From contig NZ_FNOK01000019.1 in assembly GCF_900106995.1 (NCBI RefSeq), positions 87,277 through 151,276 of the forward strand: a stretch of 64,000 bases of DNA. Direction: 5' to 3'. The notes beneath the pieces are model-generated. The model made no database searches, was not told the origin of the DNA, and saw only the letters and a program-made list of their open reading frames with translations. Source of the DNA: Saccharopolyspora shandongensis. Its GTDB lineage: Bacteria; Actinomycetota; Actinomycetes; Mycobacteriales; Pseudonocardiaceae. How positions within the stretch are numbered: the stretch's first letter is position 1; the number at the start of each line of letters is the position of its first letter. A program made the translations under genes and the position numbers. Of the stretch, positions 56,128 through 63,083 are shown in pieces.

Positions 56128-57213
56128 TCACCCGACGGTCGCGCCGAAGATCAACCCGAGCACGTAGGTCACCGCCGCTGCCCCCGCTCCGATGGCGAGC
56201 TGCCGCAAGGCGCGGGGCAGCGGCGCCGCTCCGGAGAGCACGCCGACGGTGGCGCCGGTGAGCATCAGCGCGAGCCCCACCAGCACGGCGGCGACCAGGA
56301 CGGCGAGGCCGCCGGAGAGGCCGAACGCGAACGGCAGCACCGGGACCAGCGCGCCGGAGGCGAAGAAGACGAAGCTGGAGATCGCCGCCTTCGTGCCGGT
56401 TCCGACGATCTCGTGGTCGTCGGCGGGCGTGTCGGTCGACGGCACCGCCGGTTTCGGATTGCGCAGCAGCGCGTCCGCGCGGCGCTGGGCCTCCTCGGCG
56501 GACATTCCCCGGGCCCGGTAGACCAGGGCCAGCTCGTTCGCATCGACATCGAGGTAGGGCACCACGGCGCGGGCTTCGGGATTCGGCGCCGCCGCGGCCA
56601 GCAGCTCCCGCTGGGAGCGCACCGAGATGTACTCGCCTGCCCCCATCGACAGCGCGCCGGCCAGGAGCCCCGCCAGGCCGGTGAGCAGCACCGTCGAGGT
56701 CGGCACGTTCCCGCCGATGACGCCCAGCACCAGCGCCAGGTTGCTGACCAGGCCGTCGTTGGCGCCGAACACCGCCGCCCGGAAGGTGCCCGATACGCGA
56801 GCGCGCCCGCGCGCGGCCAACGCGCGCACCACTTCTTCGTGGATCCGCTCGTCGGCGGCCATCGCCGGCGGCGCGTCGCGGTCGGAACCGTACGGCGAGC
56901 GGCTTTCGGCGCGCTGCGCCAGGGCGAGCACGAACACCGACCCGAACCGGCGGGCCAGGAACACCAGCAGCCGCATCCGGAACTGGCCGCGCCGCACCGG
57001 CCCGACCTCGTCGCCGAGCAGCGCCTCCCAATGGGCGGCGTGCCGCGCCTCCGCCTCGGCGAGGCCCAGCAGGATCTCCCGCTCCTCACCGGAGCGCCGG
57101 GCGGCCAGCTCCCGGTAGACCTCGGCCTCCTCGCGCTCGTCGGCGAGCCGTCGCCGCCACCGGCGCACCGACCGCGCATCGGCCTTGCCCGCTCGAGATC
57201 CGCTGTCCTGCAC
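56128..57213 (-). CDS. Ferritin-like domain fused to VIT1/CCC1 iron/manganese transporter (MbfA-like)
   Basis: 361 aa. N-terminal rubrerythrin/ferritin-like helices (about 25-85) with carboxylates in EEREILLGLAEAEARHAAHWEALLG, then a VIT1-type membrane domain: AAVFGANDGLVSNLALVLGVIGG and SMGAGEYISVRSQREL, ending in three C-terminal helices. The fusion is that of membrane-bound ferritin MbfA, which exports or stores iron. GTG at 57213 has GGGAGG 8 nt upstream and is preferred over ATG 57258, which has none. Confidence 0.88.
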   Translation of the reverse strand: MQDSGSRAGKADARSVRRWRRRLADEREEAEVYRELAARRSGEEREILLGLAEAEARHAAHWEALLGDEVGPVRRGQFRMRLLVFLARRFGSVFVLALAQRAESRSPYGSDRDAPPAMAADERIHEEVVRALAARGRARVSGTFRAAVFGANDGLVSNLALVLGVIGGNVPTSTVLLTGLAGLLAGALSMGAGEYISVRSQRELLAAAAPNPEARAVVPYLDVDANELALVYRARGMSAEEAQRRADALLRNPKPAVPSTDTPADDHEIVGTGTKAAISSFVFFASGALVPVLPFAFGLSGGLAVLVAAVLVGLALMLTGATVGVLSGAAPLPRALRQLAIGAGAAAVTYVLGLIFGATVG

Positions 57214-57275
57214 GCGCCAAGCCTCCCAGCAGAGATCCGCGTCTTCCACTCGAAGCATAGGTCCACTGTGGATTT

Positions 57276-58163
57276 TCAGCGCCGGATAGGCAGCAACTCC
57301 ATCGAATCCGCGAGCACCCGGCGCGGCGACGGCGGCGGCGCCTCGGATGCCGGCCAGCCCAGCCGCAGCACCAGCTGGGGGTGGCCCGCCCCGCCGAGGA
57401 CCGCCGTCCGAACCCGATCACGCTCCTCGTCGACCTCGCCGAGGTGGTTCAGCGGGCAGCCGACCAGGCCGTCGCGCGCCGCCGCCAGCAGCACCGCGCT
57501 CAACGCCTCCCCCACCGCCAGCCAGCTGTCGACGCCGTCACCGCGGGTGGCCAGCACCGCGAACACGGCCTCGTCGCCGAGCACCGGAAGCACCGGCTCG
57601 GGATCGTCCAGCTCCGCGATCGCGCTCTGGTACGCGGCGGATTCCCGGAACTGCCCAGCACGCCGCAACGACTCCAGCAAGACCGAACGGTGCTCAGCGG
57701 CCCGCACCAGGACGCCGTGCTCGGTCTCGGCCGCGGCGCGCAGCTCCGTCAGCAGCTCGGGAGCGACCTGCTCCGACTGGAACGACCGCCGCTCGGTGCG
57801 CCGCTGCCCCGCCACGCCGGCGAGCGCGACCAGCTCCGGGGCCACGTGATCGCGCGGGCTGAACTGGATCGACGCCAGGTGCCCCGGCTGCGCCGGGTTC
57901 GGCAGCCGGTGCACCAGCGCCCGCCAGCCGAGCGCGGCGAACGCGATCCGCGCGTGGTGCAGCGCGGCACCGCAGCTGATCACCTGCGCGCGCCCGGTCG
58001 GGTCGAGCACCTCGGGCAACCGGGAAAGGTCCAGGAACAACTGCACCGATCGCTCGGCGAGCAGCCACCGCCACGGTTGGCAGTTGTGCGCGGAAGGCGC
58101 CCGGCACGCCAAGGACAGCGCCGAGCACACGGTGTCGTACGACGGTGCCGAGACCCGTGTCAT
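57276..58163 (-). CDS. Acg-like nitroreductase-fold protein
   Basis: 295 aa. SLACRAPSAHNCQPWRW near the N-terminus is the FMN-site block of Acg-family proteins (HNxQPW), with a second nitroreductase-like block around 215-260 (WLAVGEALSAVLLAAARDGLVGCPLNHLGEV). Mycobacterial relatives belong to the dormancy (DosR) regulon and may store FMN. ATG at 58163 overlaps (ATGA) a possible upstream 43-codon frame. Confidence 0.85.
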   Translation of the reverse strand: MTRVSAPSYDTVCSALSLACRAPSAHNCQPWRWLLAERSVQLFLDLSRLPEVLDPTGRAQVISCGAALHHARIAFAALGWRALVHRLPNPAQPGHLASIQFSPRDHVAPELVALAGVAGQRRTERRSFQSEQVAPELLTELRAAAETEHGVLVRAAEHRSVLLESLRRAGQFRESAAYQSAIAELDDPEPVLPVLGDEAVFAVLATRGDGVDSWLAVGEALSAVLLAAARDGLVGCPLNHLGEVDEERDRVRTAVLGGAGHPQLVLRLGWPASEAPPPSPRRVLADSMELLPIRR

Positions 58164-58291
58164 CCCAGCGCCAGCAGCCGCCGGACGCGGCGCGGCAAGC
58201 GCGGCAACCACCCGTCGCCGAACCTGCGGCGCGCCCCTCGCGGACGCTTCCCGATGATCGAACCGAACACCACCACCACGACCTCACGCAC
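58160..58291 (-). CDS. Possible 43-residue basic peptide coupled to the Acg-like gene
   Basis: GTG at 58291, stop overlapping the next ATG as ATGA. Short hydrophobic start (REVVVVVFGSIIG) and a very basic remainder (RPRGARRRFG...LPRRVRR). The overlap and the hydrophobic/basic design suggest a translated leader peptide, but codon choice alone does not separate it from chance. Confidence 0.25.
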   Translation of the reverse strand: MREVVVVVFGSIIGKRPRGARRRFGDGWLPRLPRRVRRLLALG

Positions 58292-58355
58292 TCCGGACGG
58301 GCCACCATCGTTCGCACGACCGGGCTGATCGGTCCAGAGCAGAAAGTCACGGCGG

Positions 58356-59135
58356 TCAGTCGCCGAAGGCCGGCGGGCGCTTCTCCAGGAACGCCCGCAT
58401 CCGCTCACGCGCGTCCGCCGTCTGCGAGGTCGCCGCCATCACCTCGGTGGCGATCGCGTAGGCGTCGGCTTCCGGCCGGTCCAGCTGCGCGTAGATGGTC
58501 TGCTTGCCGACCGCCTTGGCGTGCCGGCTGCCGCGGGTCGCCCGGGCCAGCAACGCCTCGACGGCCGCGTCCAGCTCCGCGTCGGGCACCACCTGGTTCA
58601 CCAGGCCCCACCGCTCGGCGGTCGCGGCGTCGACCAGGTCACCGGTCAGCGCCATCTCCATCAGCCGCTTCCGGCCGATGGAGCGGGCCACCGGCACCGC
58701 CGGGGTGTGGCAGAACCAGCCGCCCTTGCCGCCGGGCAGCGCGAACCCGGCCGACTCGGCGGCCACCGCCAGGTCGCAGGTGGCCACCAGCTGGCAGCCG
58801 GCCGCCACCGCCGGGCCGTGCACCCGCGCGATCACCACCTGCGGGACCGCGTGGATGGTGCGCATCAGCGACTCGCACAGGCGCAGCAGCTCGCGCATCC
58901 CGGCCAGGTCGCGGTCGGCCATGTCGCCGAAGTCGTGCCCGGAGCTGAACACCGGGCCCGCGCCCGCCAGCACGATCCCGGTCGCCTTCGTCTCGGCGGC
59001 CGCCTCGAAGGCCCGGCGCAACTCCGCGAGGTGCCCCGCCGACAGCGAATTGCGGGTCTCGGGGCGGTTCATGGTGATCCGGACGGTCGCACCGTCCTGT
59101 TCGGTCAGCAGGTGCTGGTACTCCGGGTTGCTCAT
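58356..59135 (-). CDS. Enoyl-CoA hydratase/isomerase family protein
   Basis: 259-aa crotonase fold. Oxyanion-hole segments VLAGAGPVFSSGHDFGDMADR (about 55-75) and VHGPAVAAGCQLVATCDLAVAAESAGFALPGGKGGWFCHTP (about 103-143). The second Glu of classic hydratases is replaced (LPGGKGGWF), so it may be an isomerase or other crotonase. ATG at 59135 with GGAG upstream; divergent from an IclR regulator 100 nt away, which may control it. Confidence 0.88.
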   Translation of the reverse strand: MSNPEYQHLLTEQDGATVRITMNRPETRNSLSAGHLAELRRAFEAAAETKATGIVLAGAGPVFSSGHDFGDMADRDLAGMRELLRLCESLMRTIHAVPQVVIARVHGPAVAAGCQLVATCDLAVAAESAGFALPGGKGGWFCHTPAVPVARSIGRKRLMEMALTGDLVDAATAERWGLVNQVVPDAELDAAVEALLARATRGSRHAKAVGKQTIYAQLDRPEADAYAIATEVMAATSQTADARERMRAFLEKRPPAFGD

Positions 59136-59235
59136 CGATGCTCCAGGGAACTCGACTCCGTCGTCGTTCTCCCGAGCCTCGCACAGCGAACACCGCTGCG
59201 GCACCCACCTGACGAGACCACCGCAGAATGGGTCC

Positions 59236-60051
59236 ATGTCGGGTTTCGAGACGGACCGGCGCACGCCGGCGGGGTTGCCGCAGACCGCCGACCGCGCCCT
59301 GCAGGTGCTGCTGGCATTCGACCGGGCCAGGCCCGAGTGGGGCGTCACCGAGGTCGCCACCGAGTTCGGCCTGCACACCTCGATCGCGCAGCGGCTGCTG
59401 GCGACGCTCGCGCACCGCGGCTTCCTGGTGCAGGACACCGCGAACCGCCGGTACCGGATCGGCCCGGCGGCGCTGCACCTCGGCCGGATGTGGGACCAGG
59501 CCGGCGCCCTCGACATCCTGGTGCGACCACTGCTCGCCGAGTTGGCCGAGGCGACCGGGCACAGCGCCCTGCTGGCGCTGCCGGACAGCGCGCACATGCG
59601 CTGCGTCGTGGTCGCGGAGGGCGCCGATGGGAGGCTGCGGGACTACCCGCTGACCAACGAGCTCTACCCGGCGCACGCCGGCGCCACGAGCAAGTCCTTC
59701 TACGCATTCCTGCCCGACGAGCAGCGGTCGCGGATCTTCACCGACCGGCCGCTGGCCCGCTTCACCGACCGCACGGTGACCGACCTGGCCGAGCTGGAGG
59801 CGCAGTTCGCCGAGGTCCGAGCGAACGGCTGGGCCTACACCGTCGGCGAGTACGACCTCGGCGTGGCGACCCTCGCGGTGCCGGTCTTCCTGCGCGACGA
59901 GCCGTACGGGAGCCTGAGCGTCGGCTGGCTGTCCGAGCAGTACCGGCACGACCCCACCGAGTGGGTAGAGCTGCTGCGCGAGGTCAGCTCCCGCGTCAGC
60001 CTCCGCCTGACCAGGCCTATCCCCCGGCGGCCTCGGCGCGGCCGGTTGTGA
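59236..60051 (+). CDS. IclR-family transcriptional regulator
   Basis: 271 aa. N-terminal winged helix (TADRALQVLLAFDRARPEWGVTEVATEFGLHTSIAQRLLATLAHRGFLVQDTANRRYRIGPAALHLG) and C-terminal IclR effector domain with AGATSKSFYAFLP and VGEYDLGVATLAVPVFL. CAGAAT (59224-59229) lies 6 nt before the ATG and no Shine-Dalgarno is visible, so the message may be leaderless. Confidence 0.92.
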   Translation: MSGFETDRRTPAGLPQTADRALQVLLAFDRARPEWGVTEVATEFGLHTSIAQRLLATLAHRGFLVQDTANRRYRIGPAALHLGRMWDQAGALDILVRPLLAELAEATGHSALLALPDSAHMRCVVVAEGADGRLRDYPLTNELYPAHAGATSKSFYAFLPDEQRSRIFTDRPLARFTDRTVTDLAELEAQFAEVRANGWAYTVGEYDLGVATLAVPVFLRDEPYGSLSVGWLSEQYRHDPTEWVELLREVSSRVSLRLTRPIPRRPRRGRL

Positions 60052-60155
60052 TCGGCGGTCGGATGTGATCGGCTTCCCCCACGCGGGTGAGGGGCGGCGC
60101 GCGCGGGCCGGGTAGGGTCTCGTCGGCGCCGGGGGCCGGACAGGAGGCTGATCTC

Positions 60156-60341
60156 ATGAATCGCAAGGCCGTGATCGTGATCGTGGTGCTCCTGGTCGTC
60201 GTCTGCGGCGCGCTGCTGGTGCGCGATCCGATCGGGGCGGCGGACGTGGTCCGGTCTGGATTCGACATGTTGGTGTCGGCGATCAGCGCCATGGTCAACT
60301 CGCTGACCACGTTCCTCCAGCACCTCTTCGCCGGCAGCTGA
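60156..60341 (+). CDS. 61-residue membrane-anchored small protein
   Basis: Lys/Arg N-terminus then hydrophobic helix VIVIVVLLVVVCGALLV (residues 6-22), a polar linker and an amphipathic C-terminal helix (DMLVSAISAMVNSLTTFLQHLF). CAGGAGG 8 nt before the ATG. No family recognised; size and layout resemble the other small membrane proteins at 17840, 24513 and 37121. Confidence 0.6.
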   Translation: MNRKAVIVIVVLLVVVCGALLVRDPIGAADVVRSGFDMLVSAISAMVNSLTTFLQHLFAGS

Positions 60342-60929
60342 TCGGCCGGGCGCCGCGCGGCGGCCGACAATTAATTCACCAACTGCATTGTCCGATACTT
60401 ATCAACCCACCATCACGCGTGTTGAGCAAAAACATCGCCATGATTCATTTCCGGCGACTGAAGAAGCGGACAGGAATATAAAAGGATCGCACCCGATACC
60501 CACTCACTAAACACCGGAAACAGGCCGCGGAAAAATCTAGGGACCAAATACCCGGCTCCCTGCGGGCGCGGCGGAGGCGGATCCGCAAAGGCGAAAAAAT
60601 CCGCCCAGCCAATGCGAAAGTCGGCTTGTCCTCCCCGGGGCGACCGCTTAGGGTGGGAACCGGTCACATCGAGGAAAGAGCCGGCCGAGGTCAGTGCCAA
60701 ATGACATCGGCTACTGGGGAAGACCGACTCATCAGCGAAGTGGCCCGGCGCGGGGGAAATGATTTCCGGCCGGTCCGCAGTTCGCAATGCTCCCACCGGG
60801 CACACGTTCGATCCAGGGCCCAGATCGATCAGCTCGGATGGTCTGCGGGGGACTGGAATCTCCATGCGCTGCGTGCAAGCGCGCGCCGGATCTCAGGGTT
60901 GTCCGGCACGCGACGTGCATCGACCGAAA
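60342..60929. other. 588-nt gene-poor, AT-richer region upstream of the Trp/Gly peptide
   Basis: Its left third (60360-60600) is much less GC-rich than the rest of the window (TTAATTCACC, ATATAAAAGG, AAAAATC tracts). I see no gene I would support; open frames on both strands have no family resemblance. A good promoter (60626-60654) sits near the middle and would give a leader of about 270 nt. That may be structured RNA, but I do not recognise a known riboswitch. Confidence 0.45.
60626..60654 (+). promoter_or_regulatory. Candidate housekeeping promoter upstream of the Trp/Gly peptide gene
   Basis: -35 TTGTCC (60626-60631), 17-nt spacer, -10 TAGGGT (60649-60654), a common actinobacterial sigma-70 form. 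Predicted start near 60661. Confidence 0.5.
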
Positions 60930-61109
60930 ATGGTGATGGGAATGCAGATCAAGGACTCGTTCAGGTTCGACCGGTTCCGCTCCTGGGGCGGCTGGGGCGG
61001 TTGGGGCTCCGGCTGGGGCTGGGGCGGCTGGGGCGGCTGGGGCGGTTGGGGCTCCGGCTGGGGCGGCTGGGGTGGCTGGGGCGGCTGGGGCGGCTGGGGC
61101 TGCTGGTGA
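60930..61109 (+). CDS. Trp/Gly-repeat peptide, candidate precursor peptide
   Basis: 59 aa from ATG 60930, or 55 aa from ATG 60942 (GATGGGA before it; no strong Shine-Dalgarno for any of the three close ATGs). From 60942: a 14-residue leader MQIKDSFRFDRFRS, then 41 residues made only of Trp (14), Gly (24), Ser (2) and Cys (1), mostly WGG triplets with two WGSG steps and a terminal WGCW. The frame is fixed by TGG/GGC codons with a few GGT variants, and a 45-bp internal duplication is visible (TGGGGCGGTTGGGGCTCC at 60993 and 61038). I know no named family. It is followed by an ABC exporter, so a secreted or modified peptide is plausible. Confidence 0.6.
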   Translation: MVMGMQIKDSFRFDRFRSWGGWGGWGSGWGWGGWGGWGGWGSGWGGWGGWGGWGGWGCW

Positions 61110-61111
61110 GC

Positions 61112-61152
61112 CCTAGCGTCCACAGGACCGTCCTAGACGTCCACAGGACCGT
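61112..61152. repeat. Two tandem copies of a 20-21 bp repeat after the Trp/Gly gene
   Basis: Copy 1 at 61112-61131 and copy 2 at 61132-61152, identical except for one inserted A (CCTAG(A)CG then TCCACAGGACCGT). Each contains GTCC-ACA-GGAC, a small hairpin. They begin 2 nt after the peptide stop codon and lie immediately before the terminator-like hairpin. Confidence 0.8.
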
Positions 61153-61158
61153 GTAGAC

Positions 61159-61194
61159 GCGTAGCTCCCACTCCTCCCGGGGTGGGAGCTACGC
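61159..61194 (+). terminator. Hairpin between Trp/Gly peptide and ABC transporter genes
   Basis: Perfect 13-bp stem (61159-61171 with 61182-61194), extendable by a T-G wobble and two C-G pairs, around a small C/T-rich loop. Probably terminates or attenuates transcription from the peptide gene into the ABC transporter gene. Confidence 0.7.
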
Positions 61195-61214
61195 CTGTAA
61201 TTGGGGGTGAGGAT

Positions 61215-63083
61215 TTGCCGGGATTGGTGAACTGGCTGTTCCGGCCGGCCGAACGGGACACCGAGGGGCTGGTCGAGCGCGCGCCGACGGTACGGGTGCG
61301 CGAGGTATTCGGCCGCTTCTGGCCGGATGCGCGGCAATATCGCGGCTGGCTGCTGCTCAGCCTGCTGCTGGTGCTGGTGGCGCCGCTGCTGGATGCCGCC
61401 GCGATCTGGTTGTTCAAAGTGCTCATCGACGACGTGCTGGCCCCGCGCAACTTCTCGCTCTTCCCAGCGATCGCGGTCGCGTACGCGTTGATAACGCTGG
61501 TGTCGGGCGCACTGGACTTCTGCGGGCAGTACCTGGCGACGTGGATCGGCGAGAACTTCCTGAACAAGTTGCGCACCAAGGTCTTCGCCCACCTGCACAC
61601 GCTGTCGGTCGGGTTCTTCGACCGCAGGCGCATCGGCGACACGCTTTCCCGGCTCACCGGCGACGTGGCCGCCATCGAGGGCCTGGTGCTCTCCGGCGTC
61701 GCGCAGACCTTCGCCTCGGTGGTGAAGGTCCTGCTGTTCGCCGGCGTGCTGTTCTACCTCGACTGGCTGCTGGCCCTGGTGTCCCTGGTCGGGGCGCCGC
61801 TGTTCTGGGTCGTCGCCAAGTTCTTCGCGCGGCGGATCCGGGAGGCCTCCCGCGAGGTCCGCGGCCGCAGCGGCTCGATCGCCACCGTCGCCGAGGAGAG
61901 CCTCGGCAACGCGCCGCTGATCCAGGCCTACGGGCGGGAGCAGTCGGAGATCGACCGCTTCGCCCGGCAGAGCCGCGGCAACGTCGGTGCCGCGCTGGCG
62001 TCCGTGCGGGTCGGCGCGCTGTTCTCGCCGCTCGTCGACGTGCTGGAGGTCATCGGCGTGATGGCGATCCTCGGCGTCGGCATCTACGAGCTGTCGGCGG
62101 ACCGGATCACCCTCGGCGGCCTGCTGGTGTTCCTGGTCTACCTGTCCCAGCTCTACACCCCGGTCCGCAGCCTCGGCCAGCTGTCCAACACCGTTTTCTC
62201 CGCCGCCGCCAGCGCCGAGCGCATCATCGACCTGCTCGACCAGCGCCCGCTGGTGCAGAACCCGGAGCACCCGATCCCGCTGCAGCGGCGGGTCACCGGC
62301 CGCCTGGAGGTCGACCGGGTCACCTTCCGCTACCCCGACACCTCCGCCGACGTGCTGCACGGGGTGAGCTTCTGCGCCCTGCCCGGCCAGACCACCGCCG
62401 TGGTCGGCGCCAGCGGTGCGGGCAAGTCGACCCTCACCAAGCTGCTGCTGCGGTTCTACGACCCCACCCACGGCCGGATCCTGCTGGACGGCACAGACGT
62501 GCGGGCCGTGGACATCGCCGCGCTGCGCGCCAACATGGCGATCGTGCTGCAGGAAACGCTGCTGCTGGACGGCACCATCGCGGACAACATCCTGGCCGGG
62601 CGCCCTGACGCCGACCGCAACCAGCTCGTCGAAGCGGCCGAGGAGGCCGACGCGCACGAGTTCATCCAGCGGCTACCCGAGGGCTACGACACTCGCGTCG
62701 GGCAGCGCGGCCGCCTGCTCTCCGGCGGCCAACGGCAGCGCATCGCGATCGCCCGCGCCATGATCCGCGACGCCCCGATCCTGCTGCTGGACGAGCCCAC
62801 CACCAGCCTGGACGCCGAAGCCTCGCGGCGGATCCTCGCGCCGCTGCGGCGCCTGATGGCCGGCCGCACCACCATCGTGATCTCGCACAACCTGCTCACG
62901 GTGCGTGACGCCCAGCAGATCATCTACCTCGACCGGGGGTCGATCACCGAGTCCGGCTCCCACCACGAGCTGCTGGCCAACAACAACGGCTACGCCCACC
63001 TCTACCGGCTGCACCACCCGGAGACTCCTCCGGCCGGGCCGGAAGCACCGGCCCGGCCGGACGGCCGACTGCCCAACCACTAG
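61215..63083 (+). CDS. ABC exporter, fused permease and ATPase
   Basis: 622-aa half-transporter (type IV/B-subfamily exporter). Six-helix membrane domain at about 40-320, then nucleotide-binding domain with Walker A GASGAGKST, Q-loop LQETLLLDG, signature LLSGGQRQRIAIARA, Walker B ILLLDEPTT and switch His in ISHN. No N-terminal C39 peptidase. TTG 61215 is preferred (GGGGG 7 nt upstream); the longer GTG at 61182 would lie inside the hairpin stem, and GTG 61227 is also possible. First gene after the Trp/Gly peptide. Substrate could be that peptide or a drug or lipid. Confidence 0.9.
   Translation: MPGLVNWLFRPAERDTEGLVERAPTVRVREVFGRFWPDARQYRGWLLLSLLLVLVAPLLDAAAIWLFKVLIDDVLAPRNFSLFPAIAVAYALITLVSGALDFCGQYLATWIGENFLNKLRTKVFAHLHTLSVGFFDRRRIGDTLSRLTGDVAAIEGLVLSGVAQTFASVVKVLLFAGVLFYLDWLLALVSLVGAPLFWVVAKFFARRIREASREVRGRSGSIATVAEESLGNAPLIQAYGREQSEIDRFARQSRGNVGAALASVRVGALFSPLVDVLEVIGVMAILGVGIYELSADRITLGGLLVFLVYLSQLYTPVRSLGQLSNTVFSAAASAERIIDLLDQRPLVQNPEHPIPLQRRVTGRLEVDRVTFRYPDTSADVLHGVSFCALPGQTTAVVGASGAGKSTLTKLLLRFYDPTHGRILLDGTDVRAVDIAALRANMAIVLQETLLLDGTIADNILAGRPDADRNQLVEAAEEADAHEFIQRLPEGYDTRVGQRGRLLSGGQRQRIAIARAMIRDAPILLLDEPTTSLDAEASRRILAPLRRLMAGRTTIVISHNLLTVRDAQQIIYLDRGSITESGSHHELLANNNGYAHLYRLHHPETPPAGPEAPARPDGRLPNH

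Noticed and set aside
60960..61106. Trp/Gly DNA repeats as a CRISPR or minisatellite
   Set aside because: Units are 9 nt with in-frame coding logic and no spacers of constant length; no cas genes.
60626..61156. A 176-codon + frame reading Leu/Gly repeats through the Trp/Gly array
   Set aside because: It is the -1/+1 image of the WGG array (GGC TGG read as LG/RLG), with an unlikely basic N-terminal part and no family resemblance; the TGG/GGC frame has the better start region and stops exactly after the repeat.
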